From: Candidatus Shapirobacteria bacterium UBA4809
GTDB taxonomy: Bacteria; Patescibacteriota; Microgenomatia; UBA12405
DNA length: 6,135 nucleotides
Direction: 5' to 3'
Assembly (NCBI GenBank): GCA_002402535.1
Contig: DHGB01000040.1
Span: 1,647-7,781, forward strand
Under the pieces are notes generated by a model. It saw only the letters and a list, made by a program, of their open reading frames with translations, did no database searches and was not told the origin of the DNA. Numbering within the stretch: the stretch's first letter is position 1; each line of letters begins with the position of its first letter. Both the position numbers and the translations under genes were made by a program. This document shows, one piece after another, positions 1-5,733 of this stretch.

Positions 1-896
1 ACTCCAGCCGCCTTAATCGCTCGACCAATTTCCTCCACAATAATACTAATACTTTTAACATTGTCATCGTTAGCCGTAATGGCAAAATCAACTTTTTCCG
101 GGTTGCTATCAGTATCGACAATCGAAACTACTTTTATCCCTTTTTCCCGGGATTCTTTGATCGCTGTTTTTTCAAAACCGGCATCAACCACAAAGATAAT
201 GTCGAAAAGTTTATCAAGCTTCGTTAAACCTCCAATCATTCGTTCCAAACGAATTTTTTCTTTATTAAGTTCTGATAAATCTTTTTTGCTTGTTTCAGTA
301 TATTTTCCACTTTCAAGACCACTGTTAATATCATTGAGCTTTTTAATATTTTTCTTAATCTCGCTCCAATTTGATACTGTTCCACCTAGCCATCTGTCCG
401 TAATGTAAGGCACTCCAGCATCCAAAGCCACCCTTCGCACTACTTCTCGAGCCTGCCTTTTAGTTCCGAGCATCACAATTTGTTTTCCGTTTCTTTTGGC
501 ATTATAGATAAAATTGCAAGCCCTTTCTAGACCTTCAAAAGTTTTATTCAGATCAAAAAGTTGAATCCCTTCTCGAGCTTCATATAAATACTCTTTAATT
601 TTTGGATTAGTCTTCGAAATTTTATGACCTAAATGACATCCGGCCATCAAAAGATCTTTAACTTCGATTGTTAAAGAATATTTCTTATCTTCCTTTGGCA
701 CGACGGAGCTTTTATTAAAAGCGGAGTCGGCTAATTTTGGTTCACTCTGAGCTTGTCGAAGGGCTTTTTCTGACTTAATTTTTTCGTTAGCTTCTTTTAA
801 GCTACTTTTATCAACTGCTTTGGCTTTTTTAGCCCCAACTACTAGCGCTTTTTTAACCAAACTCTTTCCCGTTCTGTTTACTGTTTTTGTTTTCAT
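1..896 (-). CDS. rpsB: 30S ribosomal protein S2 with N-terminal extension (3' end outside window)
   Basis: The frame is open from ATG at 896 to the left edge (298 complete codons). Ribosomal protein S2 binds the 30S subunit late in assembly and helps recruit S1. Seen after about residue 81: DLLMAGCHLGH, then KTNPKIKEYLYEAREGIQLFDLNKTFE, MLGTKRQAREVV, YITDRWLGGTVSNW, MIGGLTKLDKLFDIIFVVD, IVDTDSNPEKVDFAITANDD and IVEEIGRAIKAAG, all matching S2 in order. The missing end should be only a short tail. Odd: in E. coli the DMLKAGVHFGH block starts near residue 8, whereas here about 75 residues precede it, rich in Lys, Ala and Ser and predicted disordered. No later ATG could give a normal-length S2, because the only one, M84, lies inside the conserved block. 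A GTG at residue 66 is possible but has no ribosome-binding site. A strong promoter lies upstream at 972-999. No clear Shine-Dalgarno motif precedes the ATG. Confidence 0.96.
   Translation of the reverse strand, partial: MKTKTVNRTGKSLVKKALVVGAKKAKAVDKSSLKEANEKIKSEKALRQAQSEPKLADSAFNKSSVVPKEDKKYSLTIEVKDLLMAGCHLGHKISKTNPKIKEYLYEAREGIQLFDLNKTFEGLERACNFIYNAKRNGKQIVMLGTKRQAREVVRRVALDAGVPYITDRWLGGTVSNWSEIKKNIKKLNDINSGLESGKYTETSKKDLSELNKEKIRLERMIGGLTKLDKLFDIIFVVDAGFEKTAIKESREKGIKVVSIVDTDSNPEKVDFAITANDDNVKSISIIVEEIGRAIKAAG
739..764 (-). repeat. Short dispersed-repeat-like sequence inside rpsB extension
   Basis: On the plus strand this reads GGTTCACT then CTGAGCTTGTCGAAG then GGC. From memory, the core closely resembles a short repeat seen in many copies in diverse environmental bacterial genomes (CTGAGCTTGTCGAAG flanked by GTTC and its complement); I cannot confirm that here. 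Only one copy is in this window. It is translated in frame as LRQAQSEP within the non-conserved N-terminal extension of S2, where an insertion would be tolerated. Its base composition is noticeably more GC-rich than the surrounding sequence. Confidence 0.5.
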
Positions 897-971
897 AATA
901 GTCTTTATTATCTCATTTGCCCTAAATTTAAGGGAAAACTATTTTTAATAAATTAAATTTTTAATCTAGAA

Positions 972-999
972 ATTATAACATATCTATTCTACTTGACAA
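972..999 (-). promoter_or_regulatory. Predicted sigma70-type promoter of rpsB
   Basis: On the minus strand, TTGTCA (999-994) and a perfect TATAAT (977-972) are separated by 16 bp. Transcription would start near 965, giving a leader of about 69 nt before the rpsB ATG at 896. The -35 box overlaps the TTGACA of the divergent regulator promoter, so two polymerases could not occupy both at once. The -10 box overlaps a TTATAACAT half-site at 973-981. The leader contains only a weak 4-bp CCCT/AGGG stem (920-934). Confidence 0.75.
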
Positions 1000-1021
1000 T
1001 AATGTTATAAACTTATAACAT
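993..1021 (+). promoter_or_regulatory. Predicted promoter of the XRE regulator gene
   Basis: A perfect -35 TTGACA lies at 993-998. The -10 is either TATAAC at 1014-1019 (15-bp spacer) or TAACAT at 1016-1021 (17-bp spacer). Transcription would start around 1026-1028, leaving fewer than 20 nt before the GTG at 1045. The spacer and -10 lie inside the palindrome at 999-1024, the usual geometry for autorepression. Confidence 0.65.
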
Positions 1022-1024
1022 TAT
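999..1024. promoter_or_regulatory. Palindromic operator, probable XRE protein binding site
   Basis: The arms ATAATGTTATAA (999-1010) and TTATAACATTAT (1013-1024) are perfect inverted repeats of 12 bp with a 2-bp centre. Further half-sites are TTATAACAT at 973-981, over the rpsB -10 box, and TATAACA at 1038-1044, directly before the XRE start codon. The site overlaps the XRE promoter and abuts the rpsB -35 box. Small Cro/CI-type proteins commonly bind such dyads as dimers next to their own gene; assigning this dyad to the adjacent regulator is inference. The AT-rich composition raises the chance of accidental half-sites, but not of 12 paired bases. Confidence 0.65.
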
Positions 1025-1044
1025 CTAGTTAGAAATATATAACA

Positions 1045-1245
1045 GTGAAAAATAAAATTAAAGAATACCGATCCATCCATGACATAACCCAAGCCGAGCT
1101 TGCGGAGGCGGTTGGTGTTCGCCGGGAAACAATTGTCTATCTTGAGCAGGGAAAATATATGCCCTCACTAAAATTAGCCCATGATGTCGCTAAAAAATTA
1201 AAGACCAAGATTGATAAACTTTTTATCTTCAACAAACAAAAATAA
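1045..1245 (+). CDS. XRE/Cro-CI family helix-turn-helix regulator (66 aa)
   Basis: This is a single-domain DNA-binding protein acting in the cytoplasm as a transcription factor, probably as a dimer. Nearly the whole protein is the HTH_3 fold. It opens with [21 protein letters not shown], where QAELA is the first helix of the motif; [17 protein letters not shown] (about residues 25-41) contains the recognition helix and the family's typical E-x-G-x-x-x-PS turn, and [17 protein letters not shown] ends the domain. There is no sensor or ligand domain, as is usual for this short class of about 65-70 residues. The start is GTG at 1045; no earlier start gives homology, and no Shine-Dalgarno motif is visible. 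It is divergent from rpsB and shares its control region, and the dyad at 999-1024 suggests autoregulation. The RRM gene follows after 87 bp on the same strand with no terminator between them. The regulated process is unknown. Confidence 0.9.
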   Translation: MKNKIKEYRSIHDITQAELAEAVGVRRETIVYLEQGKYMPSLKLAHDVAKKLKTKIDKLFIFNKQK

Positions 1246-1294
1246 AGCTAAGACTCATTTAAAGCCCCTTATATCAATTTTTTTAAAAATAACG

Positions 1295-1300
1295 TATACT
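1295..1300 (+). promoter_or_regulatory. Possible -10 box of the RRM gene
   Basis: TATACT matches the -10 consensus at 5 of 6 positions and lies 32 bp before the RRM ATG. No convincing -35 box is present at 16-18 bp upstream (ATATCA/TATCAA region). The gene may therefore use this weak promoter, read-through from the XRE gene, or both. Confidence 0.35.
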
Positions 1301-1332
1301 GGTGAGTCCTTTTAGTATTTTGTCAGTCAAAA

Positions 1333-1626
1333 ATGAATAAGAAACTCTATGTCGGTGGCTTGTCTTTTCAAACCACTGATGACACTTTAGGCGCATCTTT
1401 CGCCCAGGCTGGGACTGTTGTCTCTGCTGTTATTATCAAAGATAAATTCTCCGGCCAGTCAAAAGGCTTTGGTTTCGTGGAAATGTCCACCGAAGAAGAA
1501 GCTCAAGCTGCCATCACCCTTTGGGATGGTAAAGAGCTTGATGGTCGCACTGTCAAAGTCAACGAGGCGAGACCTATGGAAGATCGTCCCCCACGACGCG
1601 ATAACTATTCTCGAAATCAATATTAA
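1333..1626 (+). CDS. Single-RRM RNA-binding protein (97 aa)
   Basis: This is a small bacterial RNA-recognition-motif protein that probably binds single-stranded RNA in the cytoplasm. Relatives are the cyanobacterial Rbp proteins, often linked to cold or stress responses; that role is not shown here. Seen: RNP2 as LYVGGL (residues 5-10) and RNP1 as KGFGFVEM (44-51), with the RNA-stacking aromatics Y6, F46 and F48 all kept. The beta4 strand RTVKVNEARP is at about 72-81. The tail (82-97, EDRPPRRDNYSRNQY) is short and basic, with aromatic residues but no RGG repeats. Length is normal for the family. The ATG start is the only one placed correctly before beta1; no Shine-Dalgarno motif is visible upstream. 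A strong terminator follows 22 bp after the stop. It is convergent with the DUF2207 gene. Confidence 0.95.
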   Translation: MNKKLYVGGLSFQTTDDTLGASFAQAGTVVSAVIIKDKFSGQSKGFGFVEMSTEEEAQAAITLWDGKELDGRTVKVNEARPMEDRPPRRDNYSRNQY

Positions 1627-1648
1627 TTATTAATTTCCGAATAAATTT

Positions 1649-1680
1649 AAACCCGCCAAACAGGCGGGTTTTTATTTTTT
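1649..1680 (+). terminator. Intrinsic terminator after the RRM gene, perhaps bidirectional
   Basis: The stem is AAACCCGCC (1649-1657) paired with GGCGGGTTT (1663-1671), with a 5-nt loop AAACA, followed by TTATTTTTT. This is a textbook rho-independent terminator for the plus-strand genes. Read from the minus strand, the same hairpin lies about 12 bp past the DUF2207 stop and is followed by the weaker TTTAAATTT run, so it may also stop that convergent transcript. Confidence 0.92.
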
Positions 1681-1683
1681 ACT

Positions 1684-3534
1684 TCATCCAGCTCCTCCCC
1701 CCCCCCCGCCACCACCACCTCCACCACCACCTGAAACTCCACCGCTACTTCCCGCTCCCGATGCCCCGTAACTCGAGGATACAGCACTAGTGACACTATC
1801 CATGGCTTCTCCTATTGATGCCAAACTGCTTCCAAAATCACTCCCCACCCCTCCCCAATAGGCTCCAATTATAGCCTGATCCTGAGAATTTAAATTAATC
1901 GGCAGTTCTGATAAAGCTTTTATTGAGACTCCAAGCACTGTCCCATAAACTAAATACTTTTCCCAAATAATGACCGAATCTATCGGCTCTTTAACTGTTT
2001 GCCCATATTCCTCCAAATGTTTTTTAAATCCCAGCCACTTTGCCGCCTCCTCCGCCCCCTTTTCCGTTCTCTTTTGAATCGAAGATTCCATTACAATTCC
2101 CAAAACCAAAATCACCAAAGCCAAAAATATGTTTAAAATAACCCCAAAGATAGTAATAATCCCAAGCGGTGACAACGGCCCAATTAAAATTAATCCCAGC
2201 ATAAAAATTATAATCGACACCCAGTTTATATATTTCCCCTTCATTCCCGCCGCTTCTTTATCAAAATAGTTTTCGGCGATATTTTCGGCTAATGTCGTCT
2301 TGGGAAATACTTCTGTAAAAAATCTTCGAGCTCGACTCTGATTTATCCTAAACCAGCTACTAATTTCATCCAGAGCTATTTTTTCTTCACTCCCCCGAAT
2401 CTCATCGAGCAGATCTATTACCAATTGTTGAATCGAAGAGGCTTCCTTTTGATTATCTTTAATTGGCTCTAAATAATATTTATATTTCTTAAAAATAAAC
2501 CCTTCTTTTTGATTGCTTCGGCTAATTTTATAAATTTTATCCTTAATTAAGGATAAAATAGTGGCGGTCAGCGATTTTGGCGTCAAAGCCTCCCGGGCAC
2601 TTATCAACTGCTCCACCTGAGCCGGGTCAATTTCACTTGGTGGCTCCCACCATCTACCGGAGAGTGATGCCTCTGGCAACTTTTTATCCTGACTATATTT
2701 TTTAAATAGCTTAATTTTTCCCACTAACTTTGCCACTTGCCATCCTGCCAGCAGCAAAAATAAAATCCCCATCCAAGCATTTTTAAATAAATTAAACTTA
2801 ATCTTTTTTTGGGTCTCAGATATAAATTTCTCTTCCTCCACCACAATCTCAGCTTTTGTTTTCGTTCCCAGCGTCCCCCCATTAAAAGTATCTTTGGGTA
2901 AAATAATTCTCGCTTCAAAAAAAGTTTTTATAGGTAATTTTGATACTTCCAGCTTTACTTTTTCACTGGTCGGAATTGAAACTTTCCCCTCAATAGGCCC
3001 GTGCGCCCAAGCTTGAATTTGGCTTCCATCAATTCCCTCAGGCAAAATAAAATCAATTTCAACCTGCTCCTGCATTATTTCCCAATCACCGCCTATTGCC
3101 TGCCAGTAAATCTGCGCCACGTCCCGCTCTAAAGTAACCGCATTATTAACTAAATAACTTAAAATAAAATCTTTACTCTCACTGTTAGCTTTATAAAACC
3201 ATTTCACATAGTAGCGGCTCCCCTCATCCTTAACATAAAAAGTCCTTGGTACTTTTGCCACATCATCTGGAGCAATTTGCTCATAACACCCGGCAGCTTC
3301 ACAAATTTTTATCTCTTTTAATATATAGGGCTCGTTTCTCTCCCCTTTTTTATTAATATATTGATAAGCAAAAGTGAAGTCGCCGCTAAAATTAAAAGTT
3401 CTTCTTTCTTCAACCAGCATTGACCCGTCCCGTCGCACCTCGGCTCTAATATTTACCGGTGCTATGGTATATGATTTAGCCTGAGCTTTATTTACTCCCA
3501 AAAACATTGCCAAAATCAACAAAATCAAAGACAT
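1684..3534 (-). CDS. DUF2207 family membrane protein with poly-glycine C-terminus (616 aa)
   Basis: This is a predicted exported, membrane-anchored protein of unknown function. An N-terminal hydrophobic signal (MSLILLILAMFLGVNKAQA) probably ends with cleavage after AQA, residue 19. The DUF2207 beta-rich extracellular domain covers about 20-240 (DGSMLVEERRTFNFSG; YWQAIGGDW). A transmembrane segment lies at about 253-271. A cytoplasmic linker and winged-helix-like region follows (WWEPPSEIDP at 295-304; SLTATILSLIKDKIYKI at 321-337), then two more transmembrane segments at about 437-454 and 457-482. Next come EEAAKWLGFKKHLEEYG and IWEKYLVYGTVLGVS, typical late motifs of the family, then a Ser/Gly tail ending in a long glycine run. 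The ATG at 3534 is the first start after an in-frame TAA at 3540-3538; the signal has no basic residue before its core, which is unusual. The gene lies 45 nt after the glycosidase-like gene. Function is not known. Confidence 0.9.
   Translation of the reverse strand: MSLILLILAMFLGVNKAQAKSYTIAPVNIRAEVRRDGSMLVEERRTFNFSGDFTFAYQYINKKGERNEPYILKEIKICEAAGCYEQIAPDDVAKVPRTFYVKDEGSRYYVKWFYKANSESKDFILSYLVNNAVTLERDVAQIYWQAIGGDWEIMQEQVEIDFILPEGIDGSQIQAWAHGPIEGKVSIPTSEKVKLEVSKLPIKTFFEARIILPKDTFNGGTLGTKTKAEIVVEEEKFISETQKKIKFNLFKNAWMGILFLLLAGWQVAKLVGKIKLFKKYSQDKKLPEASLSGRWWEPPSEIDPAQVEQLISAREALTPKSLTATILSLIKDKIYKISRSNQKEGFIFKKYKYYLEPIKDNQKEASSIQQLVIDLLDEIRGSEEKIALDEISSWFRINQSRARRFFTEVFPKTTLAENIAENYFDKEAAGMKGKYINWVSIIIFMLGLILIGPLSPLGIITIFGVILNIFLALVILVLGIVMESSIQKRTEKGAEEAAKWLGFKKHLEEYGQTVKEPIDSVIIWEKYLVYGTVLGVSIKALSELPINLNSQDQAIIGAYWGGVGSDFGSSLASIGEAMDSVTSAVSSSYGASGAGSSGGVSGGGGGGGGGGGGGAG
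1697..1707 (-). repeat. 11-base homopolymer G tract in the DUF2207 tail
   Basis: There are eleven consecutive C on the plus strand, hence eleven G in the coding strand, encoding part of the terminal poly-Gly. Such tracts slip in replication and are error-prone in sequencing. Losing one G replaces the final residues by a 16-residue tail that reads through the terminator (beginning EELDEVKNK and ending WRV). Gaining one G gives a tail ending RSWMK. Confidence 0.85.
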
Positions 3535-3547
3535 AATTTATTTTACA

Positions 3548-3558
3548 CCCCCCTCCCT
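3548..3558 (-). promoter_or_regulatory. G-rich, distant Shine-Dalgarno-like sequence before DUF2207
   Basis: The coding strand reads AGGGAGGGGGG. It contains GGAGG, but 17 nt separate that core from the ATG at 3534, more than the usual 5-9. The only nearer start, the GTG touching the G run, is followed at once by TAA. It may act as a standby or unusually spaced ribosome site; it is the only purine-rich motif of this strength in front of any gene in the window. Confidence 0.4.
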
Positions 3559-3579
3559 ATTATTCTTTTTTCTTTCGAT

Positions 3580-4542
3580 TTAGATACAAAGAAAAGCACA
3601 GTAAGCCATTAAAAAAGAAATAGTCGATTCGGCTCCCTGATTCAGATTTACTTTATTAATATCACTAACACTATCAAAACAAGCCCCGTTTTTGTCAACC
3701 ATGACCACTCCCTGAGTATTATTCCCCCAGTACCAGCTCCACCAGCGTCCCGCTTCTTGTAAATAATAAATATTATTTGTCGCTAAATAAGCCTCTTTTA
3801 AGCAGCAAACCATGTAAGCGACATCAACACTTTGCTGATCATATTTATTTTTTGCTCCTCCTTTGTAATACCACCCCTTACAGCCAATCGGCATTGGTAT
3901 TTTTCCTTCTTGACAAGTCTCGAGTAAAAAATCAGTCGCCTCTTTGGCCACTTGAATTGACTCGCCATCCTCTCTAATCCTTCCCCTTCGCCACAAAGCC
4001 CATGGCAAAAGAGCGTTAGCATAGGTTAAAAAATCCTCAAACCAAGACCAGCCTTTTTCTTTTTTAAAAGCATTAGTTAATTTTTTCGTCAATTTTTTTT
4101 CCAGTTCAGACTCCCTTTCTTCACTAACTAAACCGAGCAGTAAATAGGCCATCGCCCGCGGCGAGAGCCAATCATCAACCTCCTCTAAGATTAAATCCGC
4201 AATTTTTTTTTCTGTTTTTGTCTCCATCAGCACCCAAACCACCATTCCGAGGGCATCTTCACTACCCTTAATCTTTTTATCCGAAACAATTTCATCGTTA
4301 TTGTCATAATAAAACTGCCAAATACCTTCTCGACTCACCGCCCTTCTTATAAAATTAAGATAAATATTAGCTAGTTTTTTTTCTTCAAAGCAATTTGCCA
4401 CTAAGTAGGCTCTAGCCTGATCATCCAGAGCATAACCAAACTTTGGATCCACCTTGTCATATAGGCCATGTTGATATATTCCCCATTTCGTTGTCATCTG
4501 ATGCAAACGTCCCAGCCATTCATTTTTTATGTTTTTTGACAT
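3580..4542 (-). CDS. Glycosidase-like (alpha/alpha)-toroid protein of a GT4-GH130 cassette (320 aa)
   Basis: This is a predicted cytoplasmic helical-toroid protein of the type found beside GT4 glycosyltransferases and GH130 enzymes; I know no biochemical assignment for the family. Recognisable blocks, in order, are GIYQHG (21-26), GYALDDQARAYL (36-47), GSEDALGMVVWVL (93-105), SPRAMAYLLLG (127-137), WSWFEDFLTYANALLPWAL (165-183), GCKGWYYKGG (220-229), YDQQSVDVA (234-242) and NQGAEST (301-307). These acidic and aromatic blocks, recurring at helix-hairpin spacing, suggest a six- or seven-hairpin barrel with a sugar-binding centre; D40, D41, E95, D96, E169, D170, D235 and E305 are candidate active-site acids. 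There is no signal peptide or membrane segment. It starts 6 nt after the GT4 stop, so the two are almost certainly co-translated. A role in handling the glycan made or degraded by its neighbours is inference. Confidence 0.75.
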   Translation of the reverse strand: MSKNIKNEWLGRLHQMTTKWGIYQHGLYDKVDPKFGYALDDQARAYLVANCFEEKKLANIYLNFIRRAVSREGIWQFYYDNNDEIVSDKKIKGSEDALGMVVWVLMETKTEKKIADLILEEVDDWLSPRAMAYLLLGLVSEERESELEKKLTKKLTNAFKKEKGWSWFEDFLTYANALLPWALWRRGRIREDGESIQVAKEATDFLLETCQEGKIPMPIGCKGWYYKGGAKNKYDQQSVDVAYMVCCLKEAYLATNNIYYLQEAGRWWSWYWGNNTQGVVMVDKNGACFDSVSDINKVNLNQGAESTISFLMAYCAFLCI

Positions 4543-4548
4543 ATTTCT

Positions 4549-5733
4549 TTATTTCTTTTTGGCCATCAGCTCAAACATATCTAAATGTTGTAGAGCTACA
4601 TTTGTCCAGGTCATAAAGCGGCCATATTCATAAGCCTTTTTTTGTATTTTTTTCATTTTTTCTTTGTCCTTCCATATTTTTAAAACCGACGTTGCAATTG
4701 CTTCTGAATCCCTAAACGGCACAATTACCCCCTTCCCTTTGGCTAAATTTTCCTTGGCATATTTATAGGGAGTTGAAATACATATCTTTCCGGCCCCGAT
4801 AGCGTAGGCTAAAGCCCCCGAAGACGACTGCTCGGGATCAAGATAGGGAGTTACATAAAAATCAAGTGTCTTAAGCCACAAAATTAAATCATCGAGTGAT
4901 AAATATTTATCAATAAATTTTATATTATTTTCCATTCCCAGTTCCTTAACCTTTTCTTTTAAGAAATTACGATACTTTTCTCCTTCAGACTCAATCACTC
5001 CAGGATGAGTCTGGCCAATAATTACTCCCATTATCTCGGGGTAGACTTTAATAATTTTAGCTACTGCCTCGATAGTGTATTCCAAACCTTTATTCTCAGA
5101 AATTAAATTGATACTTCCAAGGACTATTTTACCGGTAAGCCCTTTTTGTTTTTTATAATTCTCTGTTGAGCTTAAAGGAATGTCAGGGGTTCCATGGGGA
5201 ATAAAAGCTATTTTCTTTTTGTCAACGCTATAGCTTTTTATCAATTTTTTCTGACTATCCTTGGTCATTACCGTAATCCCACAGACTATTTTCCCTAGTT
5301 CTTTTAAAACTTTACCATAACCCGTCTCCGCTTCTTTAGGAATAGTGTGGCAAGTCATTATTAAAGGCTTTTTTATCATTTTGGCAAAATCAACGGCGAA
5401 AGCACCAAAATTACCGCCAAATATTCCAAACTCATGTTCAATTAAAACCACATCGCAGCCGGAATTATTTATATAATTTGCCGCCTGTTTATAACTTTCT
5501 AAATTATTCCGCTGAATTTTATATTTAACTTCCCGAGGAAATTCTAAATTCTCCTCGCCCTCTTTAACTATTGCCACAATCTCTGCCAGAGCATAAGGAT
5601 TAAGCATATTAATGGCCGTAGTTACATCTTTAGTGAAAGTGGCAATGCCACATTTTTGCGGGATATAAGTCGATACATAAATTACCCGCACTGCCTTTCT
5701 TTTTTTTGTTAAATTTAAGATCTTATCCCTCAT
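4549..5733 (-). CDS. GT4 glycosyltransferase, mannosyltransferase-like (394 aa)
   Basis: This is a retaining, GT-B fold glycosyltransferase that transfers a sugar from a nucleotide donor, probably GDP-mannose by analogy with the polymannose O-antigen enzymes of this GT4 subgroup; the donor is inferred. The N-terminal acceptor domain has VIYVSTYIPQKCGIATFTKD (17-36), IEHEFGIFGG (98-107) and TCHTIP (127-132). The hinge follows FIPHGTPD (177-184). The C-terminal donor domain has GSINLISENKGLEYTIEA (206-223, with the phosphate-binding Lys at 215) and PYLDPEQSSSGALAYA (296-311), containing the loop that holds the nucleotide sugar. Length is normal for the family. There is no signal peptide or transmembrane segment, so it is cytoplasmic or peripheral. 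Its ATG lies inside the end of the GH130 gene (11-nt overlap), implying translational coupling, and the toroid gene follows at 6 nt. Confidence 0.92.
   Translation of the reverse strand: MRDKILNLTKKRKAVRVIYVSTYIPQKCGIATFTKDVTTAINMLNPYALAEIVAIVKEGEENLEFPREVKYKIQRNNLESYKQAANYINNSGCDVVLIEHEFGIFGGNFGAFAVDFAKMIKKPLIMTCHTIPKEAETGYGKVLKELGKIVCGITVMTKDSQKKLIKSYSVDKKKIAFIPHGTPDIPLSSTENYKKQKGLTGKIVLGSINLISENKGLEYTIEAVAKIIKVYPEIMGVIIGQTHPGVIESEGEKYRNFLKEKVKELGMENNIKFIDKYLSLDDLILWLKTLDFYVTPYLDPEQSSSGALAYAIGAGKICISTPYKYAKENLAKGKGVIVPFRDSEAIATSVLKIWKDKEKMKKIQKKAYEYGRFMTWTNVALQHLDMFELMAKKK

Noticed and set aside
61..408. Plus-strand open frame of 115 codons at the left edge
   Set aside because: It lies antisense to the clearly conserved rpsB coding sequence and has Ser/Leu-rich composition typical of an antisense shadow.
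908..916. Minimal three-codon frame ATG-AGA-TAA in the rpsB leader (minus strand)
   Set aside because: Such short start-stop triplets arise readily by chance in AT-rich leaders, and there is no ribosome site before it; noted only as a possible attenuating minigene.
920..934. Hairpin CCCT/AGGG in the rpsB leader as an S2 autoregulatory structure
   Set aside because: There are only four base pairs with a 7-nt loop; it is too weak to claim as a regulatory RNA without conservation data.
1700..1740. GGT/GGA repeat at the DUF2207 C-terminus as a tandem repeat or CRISPR-like array
   Set aside because: It simply encodes the poly-glycine tail usual for this family; there are no spacers or regular unit.
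3535..3579. Separate promoter for the DUF2207 gene between it and the toroid gene
   Set aside because: The best boxes (TTGTAT and AATAAT at 19-bp spacing on the minus strand) are poor matches; co-transcription is equally likely.
3777..4022. Plus- and minus-strand frames inside the toroid gene, and similar frames at 2724-2918 and 1418-1633
   Set aside because: They overlap confident genes in other frames, have no recognisable domain and no start signals.
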